Below, in pieces: positions 38,301-48,145 of a DNA stretch of 64,000 nt (positions are counted from its first letter, which is position 1; each line of letters starts with the position of its first letter). The position numbers and the translations under genes were made by a program. The notes under the pieces were generated by a model, which did no database searches, was not told the origin of the DNA, and worked only from the letters and a program-made list of their open reading frames with translations. Origin of the DNA: Acanthochlamys bracteata (taxonomy: Eukaryota; Streptophyta; Magnoliopsida; Pandanales; Velloziaceae). Location: assembly GCA_019914995.1 (NCBI GenBank), contig CM034136.1, positions 4,045,270 to 4,109,269 of the forward strand. The letters are read 5' to 3'.

Positions 38301-39962
38301 TGTGTCATTGTAGTTGTTGTGTTGAAACACCATACTCTATTTATGTAGTCTTTTGTCGGTGTGGCATTTCCATATCTCTATATTTGCATGGCCACCCTTT
38401 GCGTTTTGTTTCGTTGTTTGTATACAGCACTCCCTTGAACATCAAGCAAATTTCATGACTTAATTGTGTGAAATCTTTCCATTGTTCAGGAGTACTCCTT
38501 TTCCCCTGCATCATTGGCGATAGAATTGACTTCTGGTGAATCAAAAAGTGTTGTCTTCCATGCTACTCGTGTCGCTTACAGGTTTGTTCAGTTTACCTTT
38601 GGTTGTGCTACTAACATTGAATATATTCACTTCACCAGCTCAATGGGTAAGAACAACAAATACCATGAAATTTTGTGCTTGTTAGGAAAGTCCAAATCCT
38701 GAAGCTTTCTTGAATTTATGCTTTTATATAATTGTACATTATTAGGGGTTATATCTGCTTATAAATGAGAACCGCATTCAAGTTTCATTATGAACTAAAA
38801 ATAACTGCAAAAGGGAATGTTTTATCCTTCTGTTAATCCTTCCATCAGTCTCTTTAAAGTAAATTGCCCAGCATGTAGACTACTAGCAAGCATACATATA
38901 TAAAGAGCCCCTACTTCCATCTGATGAGCTCATTAACCTACTGTTCTAGTATACCTCCACCACATTCAACTAAACTATGTATTTGTAACTTGAGTCGGTT
39001 TCATTTGGCTCTCCTGCTACTTAGTGCCATATTCCCTAGTACTGGTGAACAAAACATTGCTTCTTTTAGTTGTATGAATAATAGTATCTGCCTACAGAAC
39101 TAAGTGAAAGGGAAATGTCCTGTCTAACATAAATTTATTGCAGCGCCTTGGGCACTGTGTCTCTGTTAAGTGGTCAGCCAAAGGAAGGAGTTCATGTTGA
39201 AGCACGTTCTGAATCCAAGGGCTATTATGAAGAAGCAACCACTGATAATCTGGGCAACTTTCGACTTAGGGGACTTTTACCTAAGACGAAGTATGTGATA
39301 AAAGTAGCTTCAAAGAAAGACCTGGGAGTGGATACTATTGAAAGGGCATCTCCTGAATTCATTGTCATAGAGGTAATCTTCTTTAGCAAATCTTCTAGCT
39401 AATCTGAAGTTGTGAAAATATTTACAGGCTACAACCCAATACTGGTGAAGGACTATTTATTAATTGAATGATTCGCCTGGAAGTAGTTTTAGTTTGGACC
39501 TATGAAATGGGCTCCTAGCGAATAGCACTTGGAAATGACAATGCTATCATCTTAGGTGTAAACACTTTTCTGCTAGATGAATTTTTTTTAATTTAGTTAG
39601 CAAATTTATTTTCCTAGTCTTCATATTCTCTCTTTTTAGCAAAATCAAATCACAAATGCACAGACAAAGAATTTTCTGAAGGGAACGGAAGAATGATACT
39701 GTTTAGGACATTGATGACAGATTATTTATTTGAAAATCGTTTGACATTCAATTATTTAATGTAGGCTCTAAAAACATAAAACTCTAAACTCTGTTCTATT
39801 TCTTAACTTGATTAAGAGAAGATTAAACATTGTAGGGTCTTGCTTTTCAAGTCCATATGCTTATGTTGCTAACTGGATCTATATTTGGTATTTCATTTAT
39901 TCATCATGTTTGTTGCAAACAACTTGGCTGGCTCTGTTGTTGTCAGACACCATTTTCCTTTG

Positions 39963-40003
<41 letters not shown>

Positions 40004-41333
40004 ACCTGCAGCACAATTCTTTCCTTGGTTTCCACTTTCTCAATCAACATTGTTTACTGCTTAACAGGGAGAATGTTCTGCATCTCCAGTTACAAGGCCG
40101 ATTTTTTATAACCATAGAATCATATTATTTATTTATCTAGAAAAGCAATTGTATTGTTTATGTTTTGAGATTCCTTGAAGTTCGACCGTGATTATGGCTG
40201 GTGGCATTTCCTAAGTATAGCTGTGAGCAGGTTGGAATTGAGGATATCAAAGGCATCGATTTCGTGGTATTTGAACAGCCAGAAATGACCATTCTAAGCG
40301 GTCATGTTGAAGGAACCGACCTCGAAAACATACATGGACATCTATCCATAGAAGTCAAACCAGCAAAAGATCCGTCCAAGATTGAGTCTGTGTTTCCTCT
40401 CCCATTGTCACGCTATTTTGAAATACGTGATCTACCAAAGGGAAGGCATCTTGTGCAGCTTCGTCTAGACCTCCCTTCAAGTAGTTATAGTTTTGAATCT
40501 GAGATTCTTGAAGTTGACTTGGTAAAGCAACCCCAAGTTCATGTAGGCCCTCTCAAGTATAAGTTAGACAAATATCATCACAAGCAGGTACATCCCGCTT
40601 CCTATTTTGTTGACTCCTTTATTTTGAAAACATTCTACCAAGGACATTTTATGAAAGAAGTTGAAGTATAGCAAAAATAGTGAATCTGAATATAAACGAT
40701 GCTAGAAGTTAATGCCTTTTGCAGTTGTTTCTGTAAATTATGTGTCATGATCGAAAGCACTAGATACTTCCATAGATGCTCCACATCAATAGAAGTAAGG
40801 ATCCTCCATTAGTAGGTCTGATTGCACCATAGACGCTTGACATTGATGAAAATAAGGTTCCTTCATAAGTAGGTCTAAAGTTCAATTCTATTCGTGTGGG
40901 ATTAGTCTTGATGACAAGTTCCTGAGATTAAAATATGGGCAAATGAAAATTCTTCTATTTCTAAATAGCATGCTGTTTGCCTATGTCGCTGGTTTTGTTC
41001 GTCTAAATTTATGGTGGTTCTCCGTTTGCAGGAACCTACACCTGCACCAGTTTTTCCTCTTATTATTGGAGTGTCTGTTATTGCTCTCTTTATCAGTATG
41101 CCAAGGTGTGTCTGGTAACGTAAATAAAGATGCTAAAAAAATCAAGGCCTTAGCGTGTTAGTCAATGAGTCTGTTTTAATCTCAGGTTGCAGGATATGTA
41201 TAGAACAGCTGTAGCAGCAGCTGCTTCAAGCAAGGTTTTAAGGAAAAGAGAGGCCGAGGCAAATTCATTACTGCTTCAATCAACTAGTAAGAGAGGGGAA
41301 GCGCGCAAACAGGTTTTAAGAAAGCGAGCTTAA
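23269..41333 (+). CDS. NOMO: NOMO-like (nodal modulator) ER membrane protein, ~1,205 residues
   Basis: Twenty-seven exons: 23269-23367, 23459-23524, 24389-24475, 24714-24770, 24898-24962, 25046-25215, 27321-27379, 27465-27548, 27966-28125, 29163-29278, 30070-30198, 31605-31676, 31818-31910, 31997-32074, 33769-33893, 34039-34209, 34357-34557, 34651-34764, 34845-35089, 35856-35901, 35970-36218, 37282-37512, 38490-38581, 39144-39372, 40231-40587, 41032-41105 and 41186-41333. The ATG at 23269 opens a signal peptide (LVAISLLIVVSATSITA), then HGCGGFIEASPALIKA. The lumenal part is a chain of carnitine-regulon/carboxypeptidase-regulatory-like beta-sandwich repeats (DGSFLAGPLYDDTNYKIEAS, NLFPGSFYLRPLLKEYSF, GNFRLRGLLPKTKYVIKV). 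A single helix follows near residues 1137-1157 (FPLIIGVSVIALFIS), then a short Lys/Arg-rich cytosolic tail. NOMO works with TMEM147/nicalin at the ER translocon. Length matches plant homologues. Exon 15 appears one base short. Identity is very secure. Confidence 0.95.
26377..26553. mobile_element. Small MITE-like element in NOMO intron 6
   Basis: The ends GTTTGGCGTTGC and GCAACCCCAGAC are imperfect inverted repeats (10 of 12), and ATAGT flanks the insert on both sides (26372-26376 and 26554-26558). The interior has an AAGATAAGCTCG/AAATAAGCTC word resembling the AT-rich family. At about 177 bp it is non-coding. Ends and family are tentative. Confidence 0.45.
28088..28465 (+). repeat. Tandem duplication of the 3' end of NOMO exon 9 plus intron start
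   Basis: A unit of about 183 bp holds the last ~38 bases of exon 9, its donor and the start of intron 9 (28088-28270). It is followed by a second diverged copy (28271-28453) and the beginning of a third (to about 28465). The second copy keeps a GTGGTAAG donor-like word at 28306-28313. Only the first copy is joined to a full exon. Confidence 0.8.
32368..32396 (+). repeat. (AC)n microsatellite in NOMO intron 14
   Basis: An uninterrupted CA/AC run of about 29 bases is followed by GC-containing CACGCACG-type alternation to about 32415. The surrounding 1.7-kb intron (32075-33768) has no other recognised feature. Confidence 0.95.
37975..38325 (+). mobile_element. LINE 3' remnant (RTE-like) in NOMO intron 22
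   Basis: A readable stretch from 38075 gives RWFDHVKRMLRNVPLRNV, close to the (L)RWFGHVKRM.R.APLR motif near the C-terminus of plant LINE reverse transcriptase proteins. It is followed about 150 bases later by CTATGTAGCTCACTCCAGCT-like and ATGGGATCAGACTTAGCTGT words and a TTG-rich tail (GTTGTTGTGTTG, ending 38324), the usual 3' tail of such elements. Frames are interrupted and the 5' part is missing, so it is an inactive 5'-truncated copy in the same orientation as the host gene. Confidence 0.6.
39967..39998 (+). repeat. (TC)n microsatellite in NOMO intron 24
   Basis: An uninterrupted CT run of about 31 bases lies inside the 858-base intron 39373-40230. It is a plain microsatellite. Confidence 0.95.
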
Positions 41334-42017
41334 TACTGAAGCAAGATTTTAACATGCTCTGGAGATGTTTATGGGGAACTCGTACGTAGTATAGTTCCAT
41401 AAATCAAATTTTGCTTCTGTTTATTCTTTGTAATTTATAGGTAGCTTCTTTCTGGTGGGATTTGGTACTCTTACAAGGATTGAAATCACGTATAGTAGTA
41501 GTCTGCAGGGATAATACTCTGTGTCTTACACTAGCTTAAAATTATTGCACACCTTTCTAAAGCAGTATCTTTTAATGGCTGCACCTCGCTGTGGGATCCT
41601 TTCTTTTCTAGATAAAGGTAGTAACTCTTTCTTATTTGATGAAATACTTCCGTTTCAGTTCAGTAGTGCAATCAGCTTAGAGATGTGTTTCTATGGGACA
41701 GTTTGATGGATGCTGTAACGTATGCGGGAGACGCATTTTGTTGACATGGGTCAAGTTGAGAGGTATTATCATTCTTAGCGCAATAGTAATGAATGGTTGA
41801 TGTTTCCAGTGTTTTCGTATTTAGTTAATACTTGATAGAATTTGTAGCCTGTTGCTTATGATTCCTTTTGCCATAGAAGATAACGAAAATCCTACGAGAT
41901 ATTTTTTCGAAGTATCAGTTTCGGTTTCAGATGGCAGATATAAATCACACCCAACCCAAAGTGGGTAGCTTCTCGTACACGGGATAGGGCTGGGTAGCTT
42001 CTTCCCTGGGGTTCTAT

Positions 42018-42282
42018 CAAACGAAGAATGTTTTTTAAGGAGTGTTTTTAAAATAGAACCTTTTTTTAAAAAAATAATATTTTTATTTTTTTGAAAAATA
42101 AATTTTATTTCTTTATTTTTAGAAAATAATAAAAATAAATAATAAAAAGATTTTATTATATAGAATTTTGTATATTTTTTAAATTTTAAAATATTTTTCT
42201 TAAAACTTATAATAAATATATTAAAAATATGAAATAAAAAAATAATTTTGTTTTTTTGTGGAATGGTAAATCGAACGCACCT
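42018..42282 (+). mobile_element. AT-rich MITE-like repeat
   Basis: This forward copy runs from TCAAACGAAGAATG through TATATAGAATTTTGTATATT to GGTAAATCGAACGCACC. The family order is preserved, but the hairpin core has changed (TAGAATTTTGTATA). Confidence 0.5.
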
Positions 42283-42957
42283 CTAACACCAAATAAGTAG
42301 TGCCACTCGACCTTGGTTTCAACTATCACACGAAGATTGTTCAAATATAATCAGGTATAAAACCAAGCAAGAAGAATCAAAAGTAGAATTTCTTTTGATA
42401 TAGTTAGAATCAAAAGCGAGAAGAACTAGAATGTATAGTTTAAAAGGTTAGGCCTTTTAACCTTTAGATTCAAAATTTCTTTAAAATTTAACTGCTTAGA
42501 ATTTATAACAAGAAACACAAACTAGACATGTTTTTTGAGCTGGAATTTACTATTAGAAATTAAATCAGAATGCAATAGAACAAAGTATAACTAAATAATA
42601 TGAGTAAATATAACAGCATATTGTATTAGGTCTTATCCTTCGGATCAAGTAATTCAATGATAGAAATAATATATAGTTTGAGGAACACATAATTTCGTTA
42701 TTTTATGAAATTTTGATTATAAAATAATTTGATCAGATTATCAAAATTTAATGTATGATCAAGAAGGTGATCTTACACCGATTATTCTGACTCAATAACT
42801 ATTTCAGTGTTAGAAACGTTCTGAAAAGTAGAACGACGACTTGAATTGCTCTACCAAATAATGATTTGGTAAATAACTCCAAAAGTCTAGTGCACTTCCT
42901 AAACAATTGATCCACATCTTTTCAATCGCCAGCTACTTTGTTGGCCTACTAGTATTA

Positions 42958-43217
42958 GGGAACGTTTGAGAATACTTATGAAATAGAGCTTTTCTAAGAT
43001 AGAAAGTATTTTTGTCTTTTTTGAAAAACGAGCTTTATTTTTTTACTTCTAAAAAAATAATAAAAATATGCAATAAAAAATCTCATTCTGTAAAATTTTT
43101 CTACACTTTCTAAATTTTTAAATAAAATTTTTATATACTTATAAAATATATATTGAAAAACGTAAAATAGAGAAAAATTAAAAAGCAACGTTTGATAAGC
43201 TCTACCTACAAACACAC
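42958..43217 (+). mobile_element. AT-rich MITE-like repeat, well-preserved copy
   Basis: This copy runs from GGGAACGTTTGAGAATACTT to GATAAGCTCTACCTACAAAC. The outer ends pair as imperfect inverted repeats (AACGTTTGAGAATACTTATG against a GTTTGTAGGTAGAGCTTATC-like complement). It carries AAAAAATCTCATTCTGTA and the TTTTTCTACACTTTCTAAAT core. Confidence 0.65.
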
Positions 43218-43518
43218 CGGCATATTTTTTCAATCACCAGCTGCAGTCGGTGGAATGTCTCGTGCTATTTTGGAAGGATAAAGACTCTTTCGGTCTTTTC
43301 TTCAATAGGTTACCTTGGCCCAATTGACGTTGGCGCTTCATGTCATGAGAGTCATGGGTATCAATATCTTTTTAAGCCTTTGGAAGTTCGACAAAAACAT
43401 AATATAACAAGCAAAACCAGCTGGTTCAATTGATGCAATATTCTCCGATTTAAAAGAAAGTTACTAAAATAATTGTGTTGAATCTTTATCGAGTAAAGAG
43501 TTGTTTCCAAACTAGATG

Positions 43519-43590
43519 TGCGTTTGCCGTGAGTCGAACTCGGGTCTATTGCTTGGAGGGCAATTATCCTAACCGTTGGACTACAAACGC
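43519..43590 (-). tRNA. tRNA-Gly (anticodon UCC), possibly decaying
   Basis: The minus strand reads GCGTTTGTAGTCCAACGG, continues through an anticodon stem-loop ATTGC-CCTCCAA-GCAAT (anticodon TCC) and a T-arm CCGAG-TTCGACT-CACGG, and ends CAAACGCA. The acceptor stem has seven intact pairs and the D-arm and A-box (TAGTCCAACGG) are standard. The T-stem has an A-A mismatch, and the B-box reads AGTTCGACTCA where GGTTCGANNCC is usual. No intron is present. A T-rich terminator was not clearly found just downstream. It could be a functional gene of weak expression or an early pseudogene. Confidence 0.82.
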
Positions 43591-44209
43591 GGGTAAAAAT
43601 GAATTCTAATTTGGTGGTAGGTGAGACCGAGTGATTATTAAAATATATGAAGTAAAAGGCAAAGTATAATTTTAGTGAAATAAAAAAATTGAAAGTGTTA
43701 ATTAAAATATTTGAATTAGCTAAATTTAAAATTTGAAAAGAGAATGTGAAGTTATAAAAATTGAAATATACTTTGATCTATTGTTTTGTTGGAGTTGAAT
43801 GCATATGAACTAAAGTAAGCTAACTCAATTCACCAATATTTGGCAAGTATAAGTAAAGATGAATGAGGGGTACGCCTTGACCCTCATTCATCCCACACCA
43901 GGGTGAAATGTCCGTGTTTAACTGGGTAAACTTGAAATTTTTTAAAAAGATTTAAAATTAAAATTAAAATTAAAATTAAAATTATTTAATAAAATAAAAT
44001 TTTATATTAATAGTAAATTTTAAAATTAAAAAAAGTTTTTTAATTAATTTTATATGTATTTTATATTTAAAATAAATTTAAATAAAGTAAATTTAAAATG
44101 TTAGTGAAGACAGTCTAACCGTCGATACGGGGAGGGGGGGAGGTACAGAAGGTGAAGGTAAATCGTTAGATTTTTTTCCTCTCCTATTTTACCCTTCCCT
44201 TGTTACTAA
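43591..44209. other. Spacer upstream of the chimeric pseudogene
   Basis: AT-rich sequence with an (AAAATT)n-like stretch near 43955-43985 and a G-rich patch at 44130-44145. Nothing coding is seen. Confidence 0.6.
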
Positions 44210-44515
44210 TGATTACTCTATTTTCTCTATTTCTTCTTCTTCTTCGTTCGTCCAAACTCGCCTTCTCCGCTCTGCTCCCGAGTCACAATCCCGTCGCCGA
44301 TGATTGATGTCGTGTTTCATTGTTCCTCGGCTGGGTGATCTCTCTCTCTCTCTCTCTCTAACGGCGGCTAAGATGATTATCTCTGTTCGTTGCTTCATAT
44401 GCGGCAAGGTACCTTCAATTATTCCATCTATGTTTGCTGCAGGCGGACGCTCATGACATATGTGGACTTGATCGAGAAGCTTCTCAACTACAACAGTAAG
44501 AACGATTCGCAGTAA
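44210..44515 (+). pseudogene. RPB10: Internally deleted RPB10 (RNA polymerase I/II/III subunit 10) fragment
   Basis: A pyrimidine-rich leader (44210-44372, with a CT run at 44339-44358) is followed by an ATG at 44373. That reads MIISVRCFICGK, the N-terminus of the small zinc-binding subunit shared by RNA polymerases (usually MIIPVRCFTCGK). After 26 unrelated-looking bases it resumes at 44435 with CCRRTLMTYVDLIEKLLNYN and a stop at 44513-44515. The family normally has about 31 residues between CGK and YCCRR, so roughly 93 coding bases are gone and the two parts are out of frame. Both metal-binding Cys pairs remain as separate pieces, but no functional protein can result. The end lies about 20 bases from the phytochrome fragment. 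Confidence 0.83.
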
Positions 44516-44529
44516 GAATGATGCTAAAA

Positions 44530-47500
44530 TTCTTTGCAACCCTTCTCCGCGAATGATTCTGTTTCCACTTCGCTATGCTTGTGAGTTTCTCATGCAGGCA
44601 TTTGGACTTCAATTATAACATGGAGCTTCAGCTAGCTTCGCAGTTGAATGAGAAACATATTCTCCGTACACAGACGTTTCTCTGTGATATGCTTCCTGTG
44701 ATGTTCCGATGGGCATTGCTACATAGAGCCCTAGCATCATGGACCTTGTCAAGTTTGATGGCGCGACACTTTACTTCCAGGGAAACTGCTAACGTCTTGG
44801 GGTTTCGCCAACTGCGACCCAAATAAAGGATATTGTAGCATGGTCATCTGCCTGCAATCCAGACTCAACTGGCCTTAGCACTGACAGTTTGGCTGATGCA
44901 GGGTATCCTGGTGCTGCTGCTCTCGGTGATGCTGTTTGTGACATTGCTCCTAATGGCTTCCTTTTCTGGTTCCGGTAATTCACTGCCAAGGAGATTAAAT
45001 GGGGTGTTGAGAAGCATTACCCTGCGGACAAGGATGACGAGCAGAGGATGCACCCCCGATCATCATTCAAGGCGTTCCTTGAGGTCGTGAAGAGCCAAAG
45101 GTTGCCATGGGAGAATGCGGAGATGGATGGTATATACTCATTGCAACTAATTGCCGGAATTTCCTTCAGGGAGGCTGCTGAAGGGGCAAATAATTCAAAG
45201 GCATTGGCTAATAGTTGGGCCAGTCAGAGACTTGGAGTTGCAGGGAATAGATGACCTCAGCTTGGTTGCAAGGGAGATGGTGAGGTTGATTGGGACGGCA
45301 ATTGCACCCATCTTTGAAGTTGATTCAGAAGGAAAGGTGAATGGGTGGATCGCAAAAGTTGCAGAGACCAGGCTTTCCATTGAGGATCCTATGGGCAAGT
45401 CACTTGTTCATGATCTGGTCTTTCCAGAGTATGCAGATAAAGTTGACAAGCTTCTCTGTTGAGCATTGAAAGGTACCATGGCTTTCCACGATTTCCTCTC
45501 TTTGTATTTTTTATGTTGATGGTGGCAATATTTTCCATATGCCTCAGTAACCACCAAACTACTCTCTACATGTTCTTACTAAACGCAAGGCCTTGGTGAT
45601 TGATTCTTGAAATTGAAATGACTCTACTGTTTGCATGCTGTTTCTCATAGAATTCAGATTTGCAGGTGAGGAAGATAAGAATGTGGAGATGAAGCTGAAA
45701 CATTTTGGCGAACAAACTAAAGATGCAATCTTTTGTCATAGTAAATGCTTGTTCTAGTAGGGATTACACCAACAAAATAGTCGGCAACTGCTTTGTAGGC
45801 CAGGATGTGACAGGGCAGAAGGTGGTAATGGATAAGTTCATCAACATACGGGATTACAAGCGATTGTGCATAGCCTAACTCTTTCATTCCCCCTATATTT
45901 GCTTCAGATGAGACTTGCAGCTCAGAATGAAACACAGCAATGGAGAAACTTACTGGTTAGTCAAGAGGAGAGATAAGGAAACATCTTGTGGGATAAGTTT
46001 TTGGTAGTGGCTGCAAGATCAAGGGTCCAGATGCTATAACAAAGTTCATGATTCTTCTTCACAATGCAATTGCTGGGCAAGAGACTGACAAATTTCCAAT
46101 TGCATTCTTTGACAAGAATGCAAAATACGTTCAGACTCTTTTACAGCTAATACACAGAGTTGTATGGAGGGACAGATAATTGGTGCATTTTGTTTCTTGC
46201 AAATCGCTAGTCCAGAACTGCAGCAAGCTCTTGAAATCCAGCGACAGCAGGAGAGAAAATGCTATGCAAGAATGAAAGAATTGGCGTACATTAGTCAGGA
46301 AATTAAAAACCCACTCAGTGGCATACAGTTCACTAACTCACTTTTGGAGAGACAGCATTAAGTGATGATCAGAAACTGTTTCTTGAAACATGTGCTTCTT
46401 GTGAGAAGCAGATGATGGAGATTGTTAAGGATGCTAATTTGGGAAACATTGAGGATGGGTAATCTACATTTTCCCTATAACGTTTTTCTGGATTAAGCTC
46501 ATCTCATGTGATGTTATTTCGAAATTTTCATTGCTATTCCAGGCCCACAATGGTAAGGGTTGAACCTGGCAACCTGGATTTCAGGTTTGAGTAACAAAAC
46601 ATATATTGAATAGTTAGAAATATGCAAGAAAGTGCCCTGGGATCTTGGAGTTCAACACAATATCTTTTTTCTTCTTTATTATTGCTAGTCGAGGATTCAT
46701 GCACATAAACAGTCTATTCCAGGCCCACAATCTTAAGGGTTGAGCCTGGCAACCCGCATTTCAGGTTTGATTAACAAAAACATATGCTGAATAGTTAAAA
46801 ATATGCATGAACAAAGTGCCCTGTGATCTTGGTGTTCGATCAATATCCTTATTCTTCATTTCTATTGCTAGTCAAGGATTCATGCACATAAACAGTCAAC
46901 TGTGTGCTTGGTTTCATCATATTCTTGAACTACATATTCTCCCTTTTTGGTTTCGCTGCGCTTACTTGGTTGGCCTGTCAAAAGTCCTTCATTTACCTAC
47001 CGCTTTTACTTATGTTTTATGTGTTGATCAACATTTAAAGTAACATGATCTGTATTTTATTAAACTAAAGTTGCTTTTTCAAGATTGGTTTCTATAGAAG
47101 TGCATGTTTTTGTGACCCATATCCAATTGCTTTTAGTGAGATTGACTTGTATTATCATGGGAGCTTTCCTTGAAAGTTGTTTGAAAACTTTGAATGCACA
47201 TCTGAATTAGAAGCTCTATATTTCGCACAATCACAGTCTGTTTCCTTCTTTTTGCAGCTCTTTTTGGTGCTTGACAAAGCTGAATTCCTGCTTGAAAATC
47301 TGATAAATGCTGTTGTCAGCCAAGTGATGATTCTTTTAAGAGAAAGAGGATTTCAATTGATTAGATACATTCCAGAGGAAATCAAAACCTTGGCTATCAT
47401 TGGAGATCAAGTTAGAATTCAACAAGTATTAGCCGATTATTGGCTGAATAGGGTGCTATATGCACCAACTCCTGAAGGATGGGTGGAGGTCCAAGTCGGA

Positions 47501-48145
47501 CCAAACTTAAAGCAAACTTCTGATGGAACAGAACTGATACTCCTTCACTTCAGGTATGTCAGGCCTAGTGTCTCGTAGTAACGTAAACTGGCTGATTTGT
47601 CTGAGTATCCTTAGAGGTAGGAATTCTCCTAGATAACAACTGAACCATTAAGGTTATGTCTTTTATATTTATTTGACAAAAATTTTAACCTTTATCTAAC
47701 AGGACATAAAGAAGACCATCGTATTACTCGAGCTATATCTTGACCGGTTGATTTTCCCTTCTTGTTCATTGACGTTACTTTGATGCCTCCATCTGTTGGG
47801 AGACTGTTGCACAAGGTGCTAGACACCTTGAAAATTCATGTCAATTATATGAATGTAAAACTGCTGATACACTTTTTTCATCGTGTTTCTCGCTGAGGAC
47901 CACGGAAAGACGGATAGAACTCTAGGAAAGATTTTAGGTGTGTAGTGTCGATATATTTTTAATGGCATATTTTGTTTTTATGTGTTTCACCTTTTTTGGG
48001 CTCCACTGCAATGTGTAATAGTTTCTACCACAGGATTGTATGTCCTGGTGATGCACTTCCACCTGAACTTGGTCAAGATATGTTTCACAACTCGCGACGG
48101 GCAACAGAAGAAGGTTTAAGTCTAAGCATATGTAGGACGATTTTG
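44530..48145 (+). pseudogene. PHYB: Phytochrome B fragment, 5'-truncated, intron-bearing pseudogene
   Basis: Coding similarity starts within the GAF domain ([17 protein letters not shown]) and runs to SICRTIL in the C-terminal kinase-like domain. Exon-like blocks are 44536-45472, 45666-46458, 47258-47553 and 48034-48145, at the usual PHYB junctions, with introns retained. Diagnostic pieces include [88 protein letters not shown] and LRERGFQLIRYIPEEIK. The chromophore-binding Cys and everything N-terminal to it are absent, and the last ~30 residues are missing. Many frameshifts and stops interrupt blocks 1 and 2 (for example an extra T after GLQL at about 44613, a TAA in the FLFWFR region, and loss of the segment after KFINIRDYK); block 3 is open throughout. 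Intron 2 contains a 180-bp tandem duplication. The intact parent is not in the window. Confidence 0.93.
46534..46898 (+). repeat. 180-bp tandem duplication inside the phytochrome pseudogene intron
   Basis: Copies 46534-46713 and 46714-46898 both begin CTATTCCAGGCCCACAAT and end ATGCACATAAACAGTC. They share ATTTCAGGTTTGA and AAATATGCA words, with about 10 percent differences by eye. The duplication lies between phytochrome exon-like blocks 2 and 3. Confidence 0.88.

Larger units (their letters stand above)
41334..43518. other. 3' flank of NOMO and spacer
   Basis: About 500-600 bases after the NOMO stop look like unique 3'UTR and flank. From 42018 the stretch holds two AT-rich MITE-like copies (listed) separated by unremarkable unique sequence. 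No gene is seen. Confidence 0.55.

Noticed and set aside
44213-44539. 108-codon minus-strand open frame with an RERERERS run
   Set aside because: It is the antisense of the CT-rich leader and RPB10 fragment.
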